Position numbers and translations under genes: made by a program. From Deltaproteobacteria bacterium (GTDB lineage: Bacteria; Desulfobacterota; BSN033; WVXP01), in the NCBI GenBank assembly GCA_019308905.1, contig JAFDHF010000045.1, positions 1-48,469 of the forward strand: DNA of 48,469 nucleotides, written 5' to 3'. Within the stretch, counting starts at the first letter, position 1; each line of letters starts with the position of its first letter. The notes beneath the pieces are model-generated. The model did no database searches. It was not told the origin of the DNA and was given only the letters and a program-made list of their open reading frames with translations. Of the stretch, positions 16,360-23,511 are shown piece after piece.

Positions 16360-17268
16360 TCAACAGACGATCTCGACCTGCCTGTCTGGAAAAGAGAGGA
16401 CCAGAGTATTGGGCGGGGAAAGGGTAAAGGCGTACTTCTGGCCGCAACTGCACTGGCCCTTCAGTTCTTTGCAATAGCCGATCATCTCCTTGACTCTGTC
16501 GATCCTCGTGATGAGCTGGCCGCAGTTTGGACACGCCAGTGGGTCCCCCCAACCAGATCCGCCACGGTTAGCCAAGAAAACAGAACGGGGTTCACCCAGA
16601 TGGCCCGATGTCTTGATGACCGTCCCTGACCGGCAGTAGCCGCCTATGGTGATGCCCGGATAGACGGTCACCCCCTTTTCCAGAAGGGTCCCAGGGTTGG
16701 TCACGCTGTTGCAGCCGATCTCGGTATCGTCGCCGAGGATTCCCCCCATCTTTCTCATCCCCGTATCATGGCTGGTCCCGTTGGTTCTGACTTTCACCGA
16801 AGTGGGGCTCATCCGCATCTTGACATTGGCCAGGATCACACCGGCTCCGAGATGGGAGTTGCTCCCGAGAACGCTGTCTCCGACATAGGCGAAATGGTCC
16901 GCCCTGACGTGATTCAATAGGATAGATCGGATCACCTCGGTGGTGTGCCCTATCACACAGTGGTCGCCCGTGATCACGCCTCCCCGGATATAGGCTCCAT
17001 GGCGGATCTGACAGTCCTTGCCGATAATCGTGGGCCCTCGTATGTACGCCCCCGATTCAATAACAGTCCCCTCGCCCACATATACCTCACCTTCGATCCG
17101 GATATCCTTCCTCTGGGACGAACACGTGTTCGGGCAGAGGTTGTCTCGAATATAGGGATCCCTGCGATTGAGGACCTCCCAAACATATTCAACTCCGCCA
17201 AAGAGATCCGAAAACGGAACCTCGCTGAGATCAAAGAAGTTCTCCATCCTTGACATTCGTTCGTTCAT
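16360..17268 (-). CDS. Left-handed beta-helix (hexapeptide) protein with C-terminal zinc ribbon
   Basis: A 302-residue protein related to the C-terminal acyltransferase half of GlmU and to sugar-nucleotide acyltransferases. After an N-terminal region of about 50 residues, hexapeptide repeats run from about 55 to 225, with turns such as IEGEVYVGEG, IIGKDCQIR and LGAGVILANV. A zinc-ribbon-like tail follows at about 245-285 (CPNC and CSC pairs). There is no nucleotidyltransferase domain. It may transfer an acyl group to a sugar nucleotide or act as a scaffold; the substrate is unknown. The start at 17268 is chosen because a G-rich ribosome site precedes it; two further ATGs within eight codons are alternatives. 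It is convergent with ppdK. Confidence 0.82.
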   Translation of the reverse strand: MNERMSRMENFFDLSEVPFSDLFGGVEYVWEVLNRRDPYIRDNLCPNTCSSQRKDIRIEGEVYVGEGTVIESGAYIRGPTIIGKDCQIRHGAYIRGGVITGDHCVIGHTTEVIRSILLNHVRADHFAYVGDSVLGSNSHLGAGVILANVKMRMSPTSVKVRTNGTSHDTGMRKMGGILGDDTEIGCNSVTNPGTLLEKGVTVYPGITIGGYCRSGTVIKTSGHLGEPRSVFLANRGGSGWGDPLACPNCGQLITRIDRVKEMIGYCKELKGQCSCGQKYAFTLSPPNTLVLSFPDRQVEIVC

Positions 17269-17528
17269 CAAGCCCCCCCTGTCACCCGGTTTAGCCTTCT
17301 CATCCGGAAGAGTCAACTTCCCTCTCATGGTCGGGAACCTACCGGCTCCCGGATCAGCGGCACGAACGGACTATCCTACCGCAATTCCGATACCAATATC
17401 CGGGGTGCTGTAACTATTTGAATTCACACACTATCCAACCCGCATCCTCCCTGAAGGGATTGAATACCGGAAAAAATTTTCATAATAACTCCAATGATTG
17501 TCTCAAAGAATAACCACCATCTCTCAAT

Positions 17529-17553
17529 CATGGGGGAGCTTTACCCCCCCATG
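17529..17553. repeat. Inverted repeat upstream of the PilZ gene
   Basis: CATGGGGG (17529-17536) and CCCCCATG (17546-17553) form a perfect 8-bp inverted repeat with a 9-nt spacer, about 115 bp upstream of the sigma-54 -24 element. It could be an activator site or a hairpin. The sequence around it (17269-17835) holds no gene. Confidence 0.45.
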
Positions 17554-17621
17554 GCCGGGCCGGTGGCTCGAGCCTCCCGCACACCCTCCACTCACCGGTA
17601 CCGTAAATCCGCGGTTCCCTT

Positions 17622-17644
17622 GCCCCGCCTCTGTCGCGCGGGGC
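17622..17644. repeat. Inverted repeat adjoining the sigma-54 promoter
   Basis: GCCCCGC (17622-17628) and GCGGGGC (17638-17644) are perfect 7-bp arms with a 9-nt spacer, ending 22 bp upstream of the -24 box. It may be a regulator-binding site or the terminator hairpin of a short transcript; function not shown. Confidence 0.4.
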
Positions 17645-17666
17645 AGTTGGAGATAGGAAGCCTATC

Positions 17667-17683
17667 TTGGCACCACTATTGCA
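17667..17683 (+). promoter_or_regulatory. Sigma-54 promoter of the PilZ gene
   Basis: TTGGCAC, five bases, then TTGCA: the -24 GG (17669-17670) and -12 GC (17681-17682) are separated by exactly 10 nt, and every consensus base is present. Transcription would begin near 17694, giving a leader of about 140 nt before the PilZ start, with a 7-bp hairpin (17779-17785 with 17802-17808). Confidence 0.75.
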
Positions 17684-17835
17684 TATATAGACGGAAAACC
17701 TGCAATCGATACACAGAAATCCAGGCAAGCACGACTTTGTCTGTCTCAAGCCCAAAAAGCACAAGAGGCAACACCAGAGACAAAGAAATCATCTCTTTCC
17801 CCTTTGTCGGTCCTTGTCTACAATGGAGCAAGAAA

Positions 17836-18165
17836 ATGTGCTATCCCGCACAGGAAAAACGAAGACACCCCCGCTTCCCCCATCGTTGTCCCCTTTCCTT
17901 TGTACGCCTCGATAGACTCAACATAGGTGAGACCGAGGATCTCAGCTTAGGCGGGATGAAGATCCGCTCCCGCCACATCCTCATCGTCGGCGAGACCTAT
18001 CAATTCACCGTGGTAATGGACGGGCGGGTCATCACCCCCACAGGCAGGATCGTCTATCTCGAAGACCAACCCGAATTCTCCTATGGGGCAGGGGTCTCTT
18101 TTCTCAGGCTTACAAAGGATCACAAGAACCGGCTCAGCCGTTTTCTATCGGCCTCCCGTTCCTAG
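17836..18165 (+). CDS. PilZ domain protein (c-di-GMP receptor candidate)
   Basis: A single-domain PilZ protein of 109 residues. The c-di-GMP-binding arginine motif appears as KRRHPRF near residues 8-14 and the second motif as DLSLGG near residue 35, the two elements needed to bind the dinucleotide. The ATG at 17836 is chosen because GGAG precedes it; longer in-frame extensions upstream look non-coding. It sits behind a textbook sigma-54 promoter and converges on the glyS-linked unknown gene with a 30-nt gap. Such proteins act as free adaptors that control motility or polysaccharide output, but the partner is unknown. Confidence 0.88.
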   Translation: MCYPAQEKRRHPRFPHRCPLSFVRLDRLNIGETEDLSLGGMKIRSRHILIVGETYQFTVVMDGRVITPTGRIVYLEDQPEFSYGAGVSFLRLTKDHKNRLSRFLSASRS

Positions 18166-18195
18166 ACCCGGCCCGGAAGCGTGCGGGGAAGGCCC

Positions 18196-18633
18196 TTATT
18201 TTTTCATGTCGAGGTACTTGAGAAAGGAGAGATCGATGTCGATGCCGTAGACCTGTTGCACCTTGTTTATCTTCCGGATAACCGAATCGAACTCCTCATA
18301 GAAAGTCTCTATTATCCGGACAGCCAAGTCCGATTTCTTCTCTTTCTTCTCCAGCAGATCGACAAGTCCTTTCAGCAGCAAAAGATTCCGTCTTGCGATA
18401 TCACCCCGCCCCACCAACAGGGGAGCCATGAACATGATGATAAAGAGGTTTTCGAAGGCCTCCTGAGGATCCCTCTTGAGCAGCGAGAAAGTATGGGCCA
18501 GGCTGATATACTCGCGCTCCAACCTGGGCCTCATCTCCCTCGAAACGTATCCCTCGATGAGAAGCCGATCTTCTTCCTCCACCCCAGATCCCTCTCCCTC
18601 CAGAGCCTCCGGCCGCTTTCCCCCAGGGTTCAC
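18196..18633 (-). CDS. Unknown helical protein coupled to glyS
   Basis: A 145-residue protein that I do not recognise. It is predicted all-helical: an acidic N-terminus, a hydrophobic central stretch (FENLFIIMFMAPLLVG, about residues 60-76) and a basic coiled C-terminal half. Its GTG start overlaps the glyS stop (GTGA), so translation is probably coupled to glyS. It ends the long minus-strand run of housekeeping genes. The hydrophobic stretch is short and contains charged neighbours, so a soluble helical bundle is as likely as a membrane anchor. Confidence 0.7.
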   Translation of the reverse strand: MNPGGKRPEALEGEGSGVEEEDRLLIEGYVSREMRPRLEREYISLAHTFSLLKRDPQEAFENLFIIMFMAPLLVGRGDIARRNLLLLKGLVDLLEKKEKKSDLAVRIIETFYEEFDSVIRKINKVQQVYGIDIDLSFLKYLDMKK

Positions 18634-20699
18634 TCCGTGGTGATTCTGGAGAAATCCGCAATTCGGCGGAAAAGGTCGACGATCCGCCCCAGAAGACCGA
18701 GCCGGTTGTCACGGATCTTCTCGTCCTTGTCCATAACCAGAACCCGATCGAAAAACCGATCCACCGGATCCTTCAATCGGGACAGTTCGACCAGTGCCTG
18801 CCGGTAATCCTTCGCCCTGAGAAGCGCATCGAGCCGGCCGCTCACCTCGCTAAGAATCCTGTACAAATCCCTCTCGGCCTCCTCGCTCAAGAGGGAGGGG
18901 ACGACTTTCCGGCAAGACCAGGCCCGTGTGATGTGGACGACCCTCTTGAACGCGGCAGTCAGGGCACGAAACTCCTCGGACTTCTTCATCTCCGCCAGAG
19001 CGGAGATCCGCTGCCAGCAGTCCATGACATCGTCAAAGGTAGAAACCAGAACCGCCTCGACCGCGTCATGGGGGAGGCTTCTTCCGATCAATAGATTTTC
19101 GAAACGCTGCCTGAAGAACTCGAGAACCGAGTCTTCGGCCTCTCTGGGGGGTATCTCCAATCTCTCCTTGAGAAGTTCCACACTCTCATGGATGAGCTCC
19201 TTGAGGGAGACGGAATACCCTTTTTCCAACAGGATGGTCAGAACCCCGATGGCCTGACGCCGGAGAGCAAAGGGATCACCGGCGCCCGTGGGCGCCAACC
19301 CCACACCGAGGCACCCCGCAATGGTATCGATTTTGTCCGCAATGCTGATGGAATCCCCTATCACGGATGAGGGTAACCGATCTCCCGCAAAGGCGGGCAG
19401 ATAATGCTCGTAGATGGCATCGGCCACCTCTTTCGGCTCACCCGAACGGAGTGCATACTCTCTGCCCATGACCCCTTGAAGGCCAGGGAACTCCCCGACC
19501 ATTCCCGTTACCAGATCGGCCTTGCAGAGAAAAGCGGCTCGATCCACGAGGGCCTCGGCATCCGGGCTCAGCTTTCTCACGACAATACGGGAAAGCGAGC
19601 GGAGCCGCATGACCTTCTCATAGGAGGTCCCGAGCTTTGCCTGAAAGACCACCCTTTTCAGGTCTTCGACCCTCTTCTCCAGCGGCAGGCGGAGGTCCTC
19701 GGTGAAGAAGAACCTCGCGTCGGAAAGCCTCGCTCTCAAGACCCGTTCGTTTCCCCTCCTCACTACGTCCATATTCGCAGCCAGAGTGTTGCATACACAG
19801 ACGAAGTATGGGAGCAAATCACCCCCGTGGTCCACCACTGGAAAATATCGCTGGTGGTCCTCCATGGCATGAACGACCGCCTCCAGGGGGAGTTCCAGGA
19901 AATCCCTTTCAAAACTCCCCAGGACGATCACCGGGTATTCGACGAGATAGGTCACCTCTTCGAGAAGCTCCTGACGGAGGAGAATCCTCCCCGAGACCTT
20001 ACCCGCCGCCTCGTTGATCCCCCTTTCGATCGTCCCTCTCCTCTCTTCCGGGTCGACAATCACGGAGGCCTCGCGGAGCTTGCCCAGGTAGTCCGAGAAC
20101 CCATTTACCTCTATCGCTCCCGGGCTCATGAACCGGTGCCCGTAGGTCAGGTCCCCGCTCTGGATGTCCTCCAGGCGAAAAGGAATGACCTCGTCACCGA
20201 AAAGGGCCAGGATCCAGTGAATGGGCCTGACAAAGCGGAGCCCGGATCTACCCCACCGCATCGATTTCGGAAAGGAGAGACCGGTAATAAGCCTGGGGAG
20301 ACTCTCCCCGAGCAGGTCCACGGTTCTCCTCCCCTGCCGGCGTCGCACGGCGCAGACATACTCTCCCCTCTCGGTGGCAACCGTCTCGAGATCCTCAACC
20401 TCCACTCCCTGTGCTTGGGCGAATCCTCTCGCAGCCCGTGTGGGGCGACCTCTCTCGTCAAAAGCCGCGTGCTTCGGAGGACCCAGTCTTCTCTCGACCG
20501 CATCCTTCTGGAACTCCTCCACATCCCCCACCCAGACAACCAGGCGTCTGGGAGTTCCCATAGACCGAATCTGCCCGAAATCGACGTCCAGGGACTCGAG
20601 CTCCCCCCGCATCGACTCTTCCAGGTCCTTGAGGGCCTTGGGGGTCAGGCCGGCGGGGATCTCCTCGGCCCCTATCTCCAGAAGCAATTCTTTTGCCAT
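18630..20699 (-). CDS. glyS: Glycyl-tRNA synthetase beta subunit
   Basis: The beta subunit of the bacterial alpha2beta2 glycyl-tRNA synthetase, which recognises and binds tRNA-Gly while the alpha subunit carries the catalytic core. The family N-terminus LLLEIGAEEIPAG and the RFVRPIHWI segment are present, along with an HD-like region and a C-terminal anticodon-binding-like helical domain. It is 689 residues, the usual length. The ATG at 20699 has GGGAG upstream and matches the family start. It begins 44 nt after glyQ and its stop overlaps the next gene by 4 nt. Confidence 0.97.
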   Translation of the reverse strand: MAKELLLEIGAEEIPAGLTPKALKDLEESMRGELESLDVDFGQIRSMGTPRRLVVWVGDVEEFQKDAVERRLGPPKHAAFDERGRPTRAARGFAQAQGVEVEDLETVATERGEYVCAVRRRQGRRTVDLLGESLPRLITGLSFPKSMRWGRSGLRFVRPIHWILALFGDEVIPFRLEDIQSGDLTYGHRFMSPGAIEVNGFSDYLGKLREASVIVDPEERRGTIERGINEAAGKVSGRILLRQELLEEVTYLVEYPVIVLGSFERDFLELPLEAVVHAMEDHQRYFPVVDHGGDLLPYFVCVCNTLAANMDVVRRGNERVLRARLSDARFFFTEDLRLPLEKRVEDLKRVVFQAKLGTSYEKVMRLRSLSRIVVRKLSPDAEALVDRAAFLCKADLVTGMVGEFPGLQGVMGREYALRSGEPKEVADAIYEHYLPAFAGDRLPSSVIGDSISIADKIDTIAGCLGVGLAPTGAGDPFALRRQAIGVLTILLEKGYSVSLKELIHESVELLKERLEIPPREAEDSVLEFFRQRFENLLIGRSLPHDAVEAVLVSTFDDVMDCWQRISALAEMKKSEEFRALTAAFKRVVHITRAWSCRKVVPSLLSEEAERDLYRILSEVSGRLDALLRAKDYRQALVELSRLKDPVDRFFDRVLVMDKDEKIRDNRLGLLGRIVDLFRRIADFSRITTE

Positions 20700-20742
20700 C
20701 GTAACTCCCGGTCCGAGCCGGCGTGTCGCAAGCCTCCGGCGC

Positions 20743-21621
20743 CTATGCTCCAAGCCTGTTCAGAAGGGGATACCCCATGGACTCCCTCTGATCGAGATAT
20801 GCCGCAGCGCACCGGCCTGCCAGATCTCTCACCCGATGGATAAAACCGGTCCTCTCGGTCACGCTTATGGATCCACGAGCATCGAGAATGTTGAAGACGT
20901 GTGAACATTTCAGGCAGTAGTCGTAAGCCGGAAGGGGAAGGCCTCTCTCCACAAGGCGGGAACACTCCTTCTCGAAGAGATCGAACACGGTAAAGAGCAT
21001 GGACGTGTCTGCCACCTCGAAGTTGTAGATCGAATACTCGGCCTCCCGGCGGTGGTAAACGTCGCCGTAACGGATCTCTCCGGTCCAGATGAGATCGAAG
21101 ACATTGTCGACCTCCTGAATATACATGGCGATCCTTTCAAGACCATAGGTCAGCTCCACCGGCACCGGGTCGAGGTCAAATCCTCCTGCCTGCTGAAAGT
21201 AGGTGAACTGGGTGATCTCCATCCCATCGAGCCATATCTCCCAGCCCAGGCCCCAGGCTCCGAGGGTCGGCGCCTCCCAGTCGTCTTCCACAAAACGGAT
21301 GTCATGGGCCAGGGGATCCAGACCCAGACTCCTCAGGCTGTCCAGGTAGACCTCCTGCACGTCCAGGGGAGAAGGCTTGAGGACCACCTGGTACTGGTAA
21401 TGCTGTTCAAGGCGGTTGGGATTGTCGCCGTACCGACCATCGGTAGGCCTTCTGGAAGGTTCCACATAGGCCACCATCCAGGGTTCCGGTCCCAGAACAC
21501 GGAGGAAAGTCGCAGGATTCATCGTCCCCGCACCCACCTCTGTCTGGTAGGGCTGCCAAATAATGCATCCCCTCTCTGCCCAGAACCTTTCCAAGGCCAA
21601 TATCAATTCTTGAAAAGTCAC
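20743..21621 (-). CDS. glyQ: Glycyl-tRNA synthetase alpha subunit
   Basis: Catalytic alpha subunit of the heterotetrameric glycyl-tRNA synthetase. The near-invariant [17 protein letters not shown] segment near residue 22 and [12 protein letters not shown] are intact. It has 292 residues, the normal length. It is followed closely by glyS. A perfect TTGACA lies about 80 bp upstream on the same strand. Confidence 0.97.
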   Translation of the reverse strand: MTFQELILALERFWAERGCIIWQPYQTEVGAGTMNPATFLRVLGPEPWMVAYVEPSRRPTDGRYGDNPNRLEQHYQYQVVLKPSPLDVQEVYLDSLRSLGLDPLAHDIRFVEDDWEAPTLGAWGLGWEIWLDGMEITQFTYFQQAGGFDLDPVPVELTYGLERIAMYIQEVDNVFDLIWTGEIRYGDVYHRREAEYSIYNFEVADTSMLFTVFDLFEKECSRLVERGLPLPAYDYCLKCSHVFNILDARGSISVTERTGFIHRVRDLAGRCAAAYLDQRESMGYPLLNRLGA

Positions 21622-21699
21622 AGCCCCATCCCTCTGTTCTCTTCATATGACCCCGAAAGCGGCCGAAAACTAAAAGTGATTAACACTTTGTCCCCACCC

Positions 21700-21705
21700 T
21701 GTCAA
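21700..21705 (-). promoter_or_regulatory. Candidate -35 box for glyQS
   Basis: A perfect TTGACA on the minus strand, 80 bp before the glyQ ATG. The sequence 16-17 nt downstream (TTAATCA) is AT-rich but a poor -10, so the exact promoter is uncertain. Confidence 0.3.
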
Positions 21706-21810
21706 GGAGAACACCCCCGGGGAGTTCCCCCATTTTGTGGAAACCCTTTGTTCCGGAGCGACATTGCGGAAGCACTGGGGCACCCATCGAGGTTGGGCGG
21801 GAAGGAGACA

Positions 21811-21913
21811 GGGCGTGTTCGTGGGGCGTGCTCGTGTTCGTGAGGCGTGTTCGTGTTCGTGAGGCGTGTTCGTGATTCGTGTTCGTGGGGCGTGTTCGTG
21901 AGGCGTGTTCGTG
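21811..21913. repeat. Short tandem repeat array between recO and glyQ
   Basis: Six copies of the 13-mer RGGCGTGTTCGTG (one with C for T) start at 21811, 21824, 21843, 21862, 21888 and 21901. They are separated by zero, one or two copies of the sub-unit TTCGTG or ATTCGTG, so the array is built from a nested hexamer. Length is 103 bp. It is open in several frames by composition alone and lies outside both genes. Such arrays are prone to copy-number change. Confidence 0.85.
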
Positions 21914-21963
21914 GGGAAGGGGCAAGAATTCCCCGCCGGGAGCAAGCCGGAACCCGACGTCCT

Positions 21964-22728
21964 TCATGAAGGGGCTGACTTAATGCTCTCCAGGAATCGA
22001 AGCGACTTGAGTTCCCTGTTGAGATGGTGTTTGACAAAGCGGGGCAGAATCTCACGGCTCTCCCTGAGAGCGAGGGGCGAAAACCTCAGCCGTTCTATCT
22101 TTGAGAGGTCGGTCTCGACGGCCTTCTCAAGAATCCGGGCAGTCCCAAGAGCAAGGGGAAACGACTCCTCCCCGGCAGGGCGGCATCTCTCACAAAAGAC
22201 CCCACCCCTGGCCGGAACGAACCAGATCCTCCCCGGCCCATCAATGGAGCTGCCGCAGCGGACGCAGGACTCGAGGGTCGGCCGATATCCAACCAGAGAG
22301 AGGAGGCGTACCTCGAAGATCCGCAGCATCTCCTCCTTTGTCCCTGACTGGTCCAAAATGGATAGAAACCCCCTCAGGAGATCGAAAACCCCTCTGTGGG
22401 CCTCTCCTTCCTCCAACATGGCGTCCACCAACTCCGCAAAGTAACTCCCGTAGCTCATCCTGGCCACATCCTGGCCGAGGGTCGGAAAGAACTCCACCAC
22501 GTCACACTGGTCGATCCGCATGAGGGGCCGCTCCTCTTTCTCTGCAAAAAGAACCCGCACGTGGCAAAACAGATCGAGGCTGTTGGCGAATCGCCTTCTG
22601 CTCCGCCGAGCGCCCTTGGCGATCCCCCTGACCTTCCCGTATTCCCGGGTCAAGAAGGTGACGATCCTGTCGGACTCGCCATAATCGAAAGAGCGAATCA
22701 CGATCCCTGTGGCACGTTTCAGGGGCAT
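21964..22728 (-). CDS. recO: DNA repair protein RecO
   Basis: RecO, the single-strand annealing and RecA-loading mediator of the RecFOR pathway. An N-terminal OB-fold begins ATGIVIRSFDYGESD, followed by a helical domain and a zinc site formed by CVRCGS and CERCRP around residues 150-180. It has 254 residues, a normal length. The 60-nt gap from lolA suggests the same transcript. Confidence 0.94.
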   Translation of the reverse strand: MPLKRATGIVIRSFDYGESDRIVTFLTREYGKVRGIAKGARRSRRRFANSLDLFCHVRVLFAEKEERPLMRIDQCDVVEFFPTLGQDVARMSYGSYFAELVDAMLEEGEAHRGVFDLLRGFLSILDQSGTKEEMLRIFEVRLLSLVGYRPTLESCVRCGSSIDGPGRIWFVPARGGVFCERCRPAGEESFPLALGTARILEKAVETDLSKIERLRFSPLALRESREILPRFVKHHLNRELKSLRFLESIKSAPS

Positions 22729-22788
22729 GGGTACGACTGTCCCGGGATCCGTGGTCCCGGCTGTTGGCCGTGGTTTCCGGCGGTTCCC

Positions 22789-23478
22789 CTAATCCTGAGA
22801 CCCGGGGAAACCCTCAATGACCTCAATACCCGGGGGGACCACGAAGGTGAAAAGATCGGCAGGCAGTTTCCGGTTGACCCGGACTCGCTTCAAGAGGGTC
22901 CTCGTGAGATTACCGTATGCATCGTAGACCTCTGCCTGATCGACGTAGCCCGTCTTTCGATCCACAAGAAGGACCAACCTGTCCATCATCGCCTGGGGTT
23001 TCCTGGGAACAAGCTCGATTCGGTAAGCCCCATGCCAGGTTTCAACCTCCCGGTCCCACCCGTGGATTTCAAAATCCTCTGCAAGGTCGCTTTCACCCAT
23101 GAGAAAGCCCAGGAAAAAACCTCCCCTCTCGAGATCCACCCTTCCCACATTGACCTGTTTATCCCGGGGCTGATAGAACCAGAGGGTCTTCCCGTCGCTT
23201 ACCCACACGTTCTTTGGCGGCGTGGTGTATTCGACACGCATGAGTCCCGGCCTCTGGAGATACACCCGCCCCCTGGCCTTGGTGACCCGTGTCTGGCCCA
23301 GCATCCTGGTGGTAGTCTCCTGGACAAAGTCTGCCTTGAGGCTCCAGACACACCCGTACCGCTCCTCTATCCCCCTGACCACTTCCCCTGTTGTAAGGGC
23401 CGGACAGTCGGCCACAGGCATGACGGAGAAGAGAATCAGTGAAAGAAGAATCGAGGAAAGAGTCAACCTCGCTCTCAT
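22789..23478 (-). CDS. lolA: Outer-membrane lipoprotein carrier LolA
   Basis: Periplasmic chaperone that carries lipoproteins from the LolCDE complex to the outer membrane. An N-terminal signal peptide (hydrophobic residues 5-22, cleavage likely after residue 27) is followed by the LolA fold with SLKADFVQET, a GLMRVEY strand and the FYQP/RDKQV region; the C-terminus ends FTFVVPPGIEVIEG as in other LolA proteins. It has 229 residues. It lies directly downstream of ftsK, a common pairing in proteobacteria. Confidence 0.92.
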   Translation of the reverse strand: MRARLTLSSILLSLILFSVMPVADCPALTTGEVVRGIEERYGCVWSLKADFVQETTTRMLGQTRVTKARGRVYLQRPGLMRVEYTTPPKNVWVSDGKTLWFYQPRDKQVNVGRVDLERGGFFLGFLMGESDLAEDFEIHGWDREVETWHGAYRIELVPRKPQAMMDRLVLLVDRKTGYVDQAEVYDAYGNLTRTLLKRVRVNRKLPADLFTFVVPPGIEVIEGFPGSQD

Positions 23479-23511
23479 CCGGCCCTCATCGACTGAATAC
23501 CGGAGATCCCC

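Noticed and set aside
17494-17835. N-terminal extension of the PilZ protein
   Set aside because: The extension would span the sigma-54 promoter and both inverted repeats; the ATG at 17836 has a ribosome site and matches single-domain PilZ length.
21811-21913. Possible CRISPR array
   Set aside because: Units are 13 bp with 0-13 bp between them and no unique spacers; no cas genes in the window.
21670-22055. Minus-strand frames through the tandem array (repeats of His, Glu, Thr, Arg)
   Set aside because: Three overlapping frames stay open only because the repeat lacks stop codons; no ribosome site or conserved ends.
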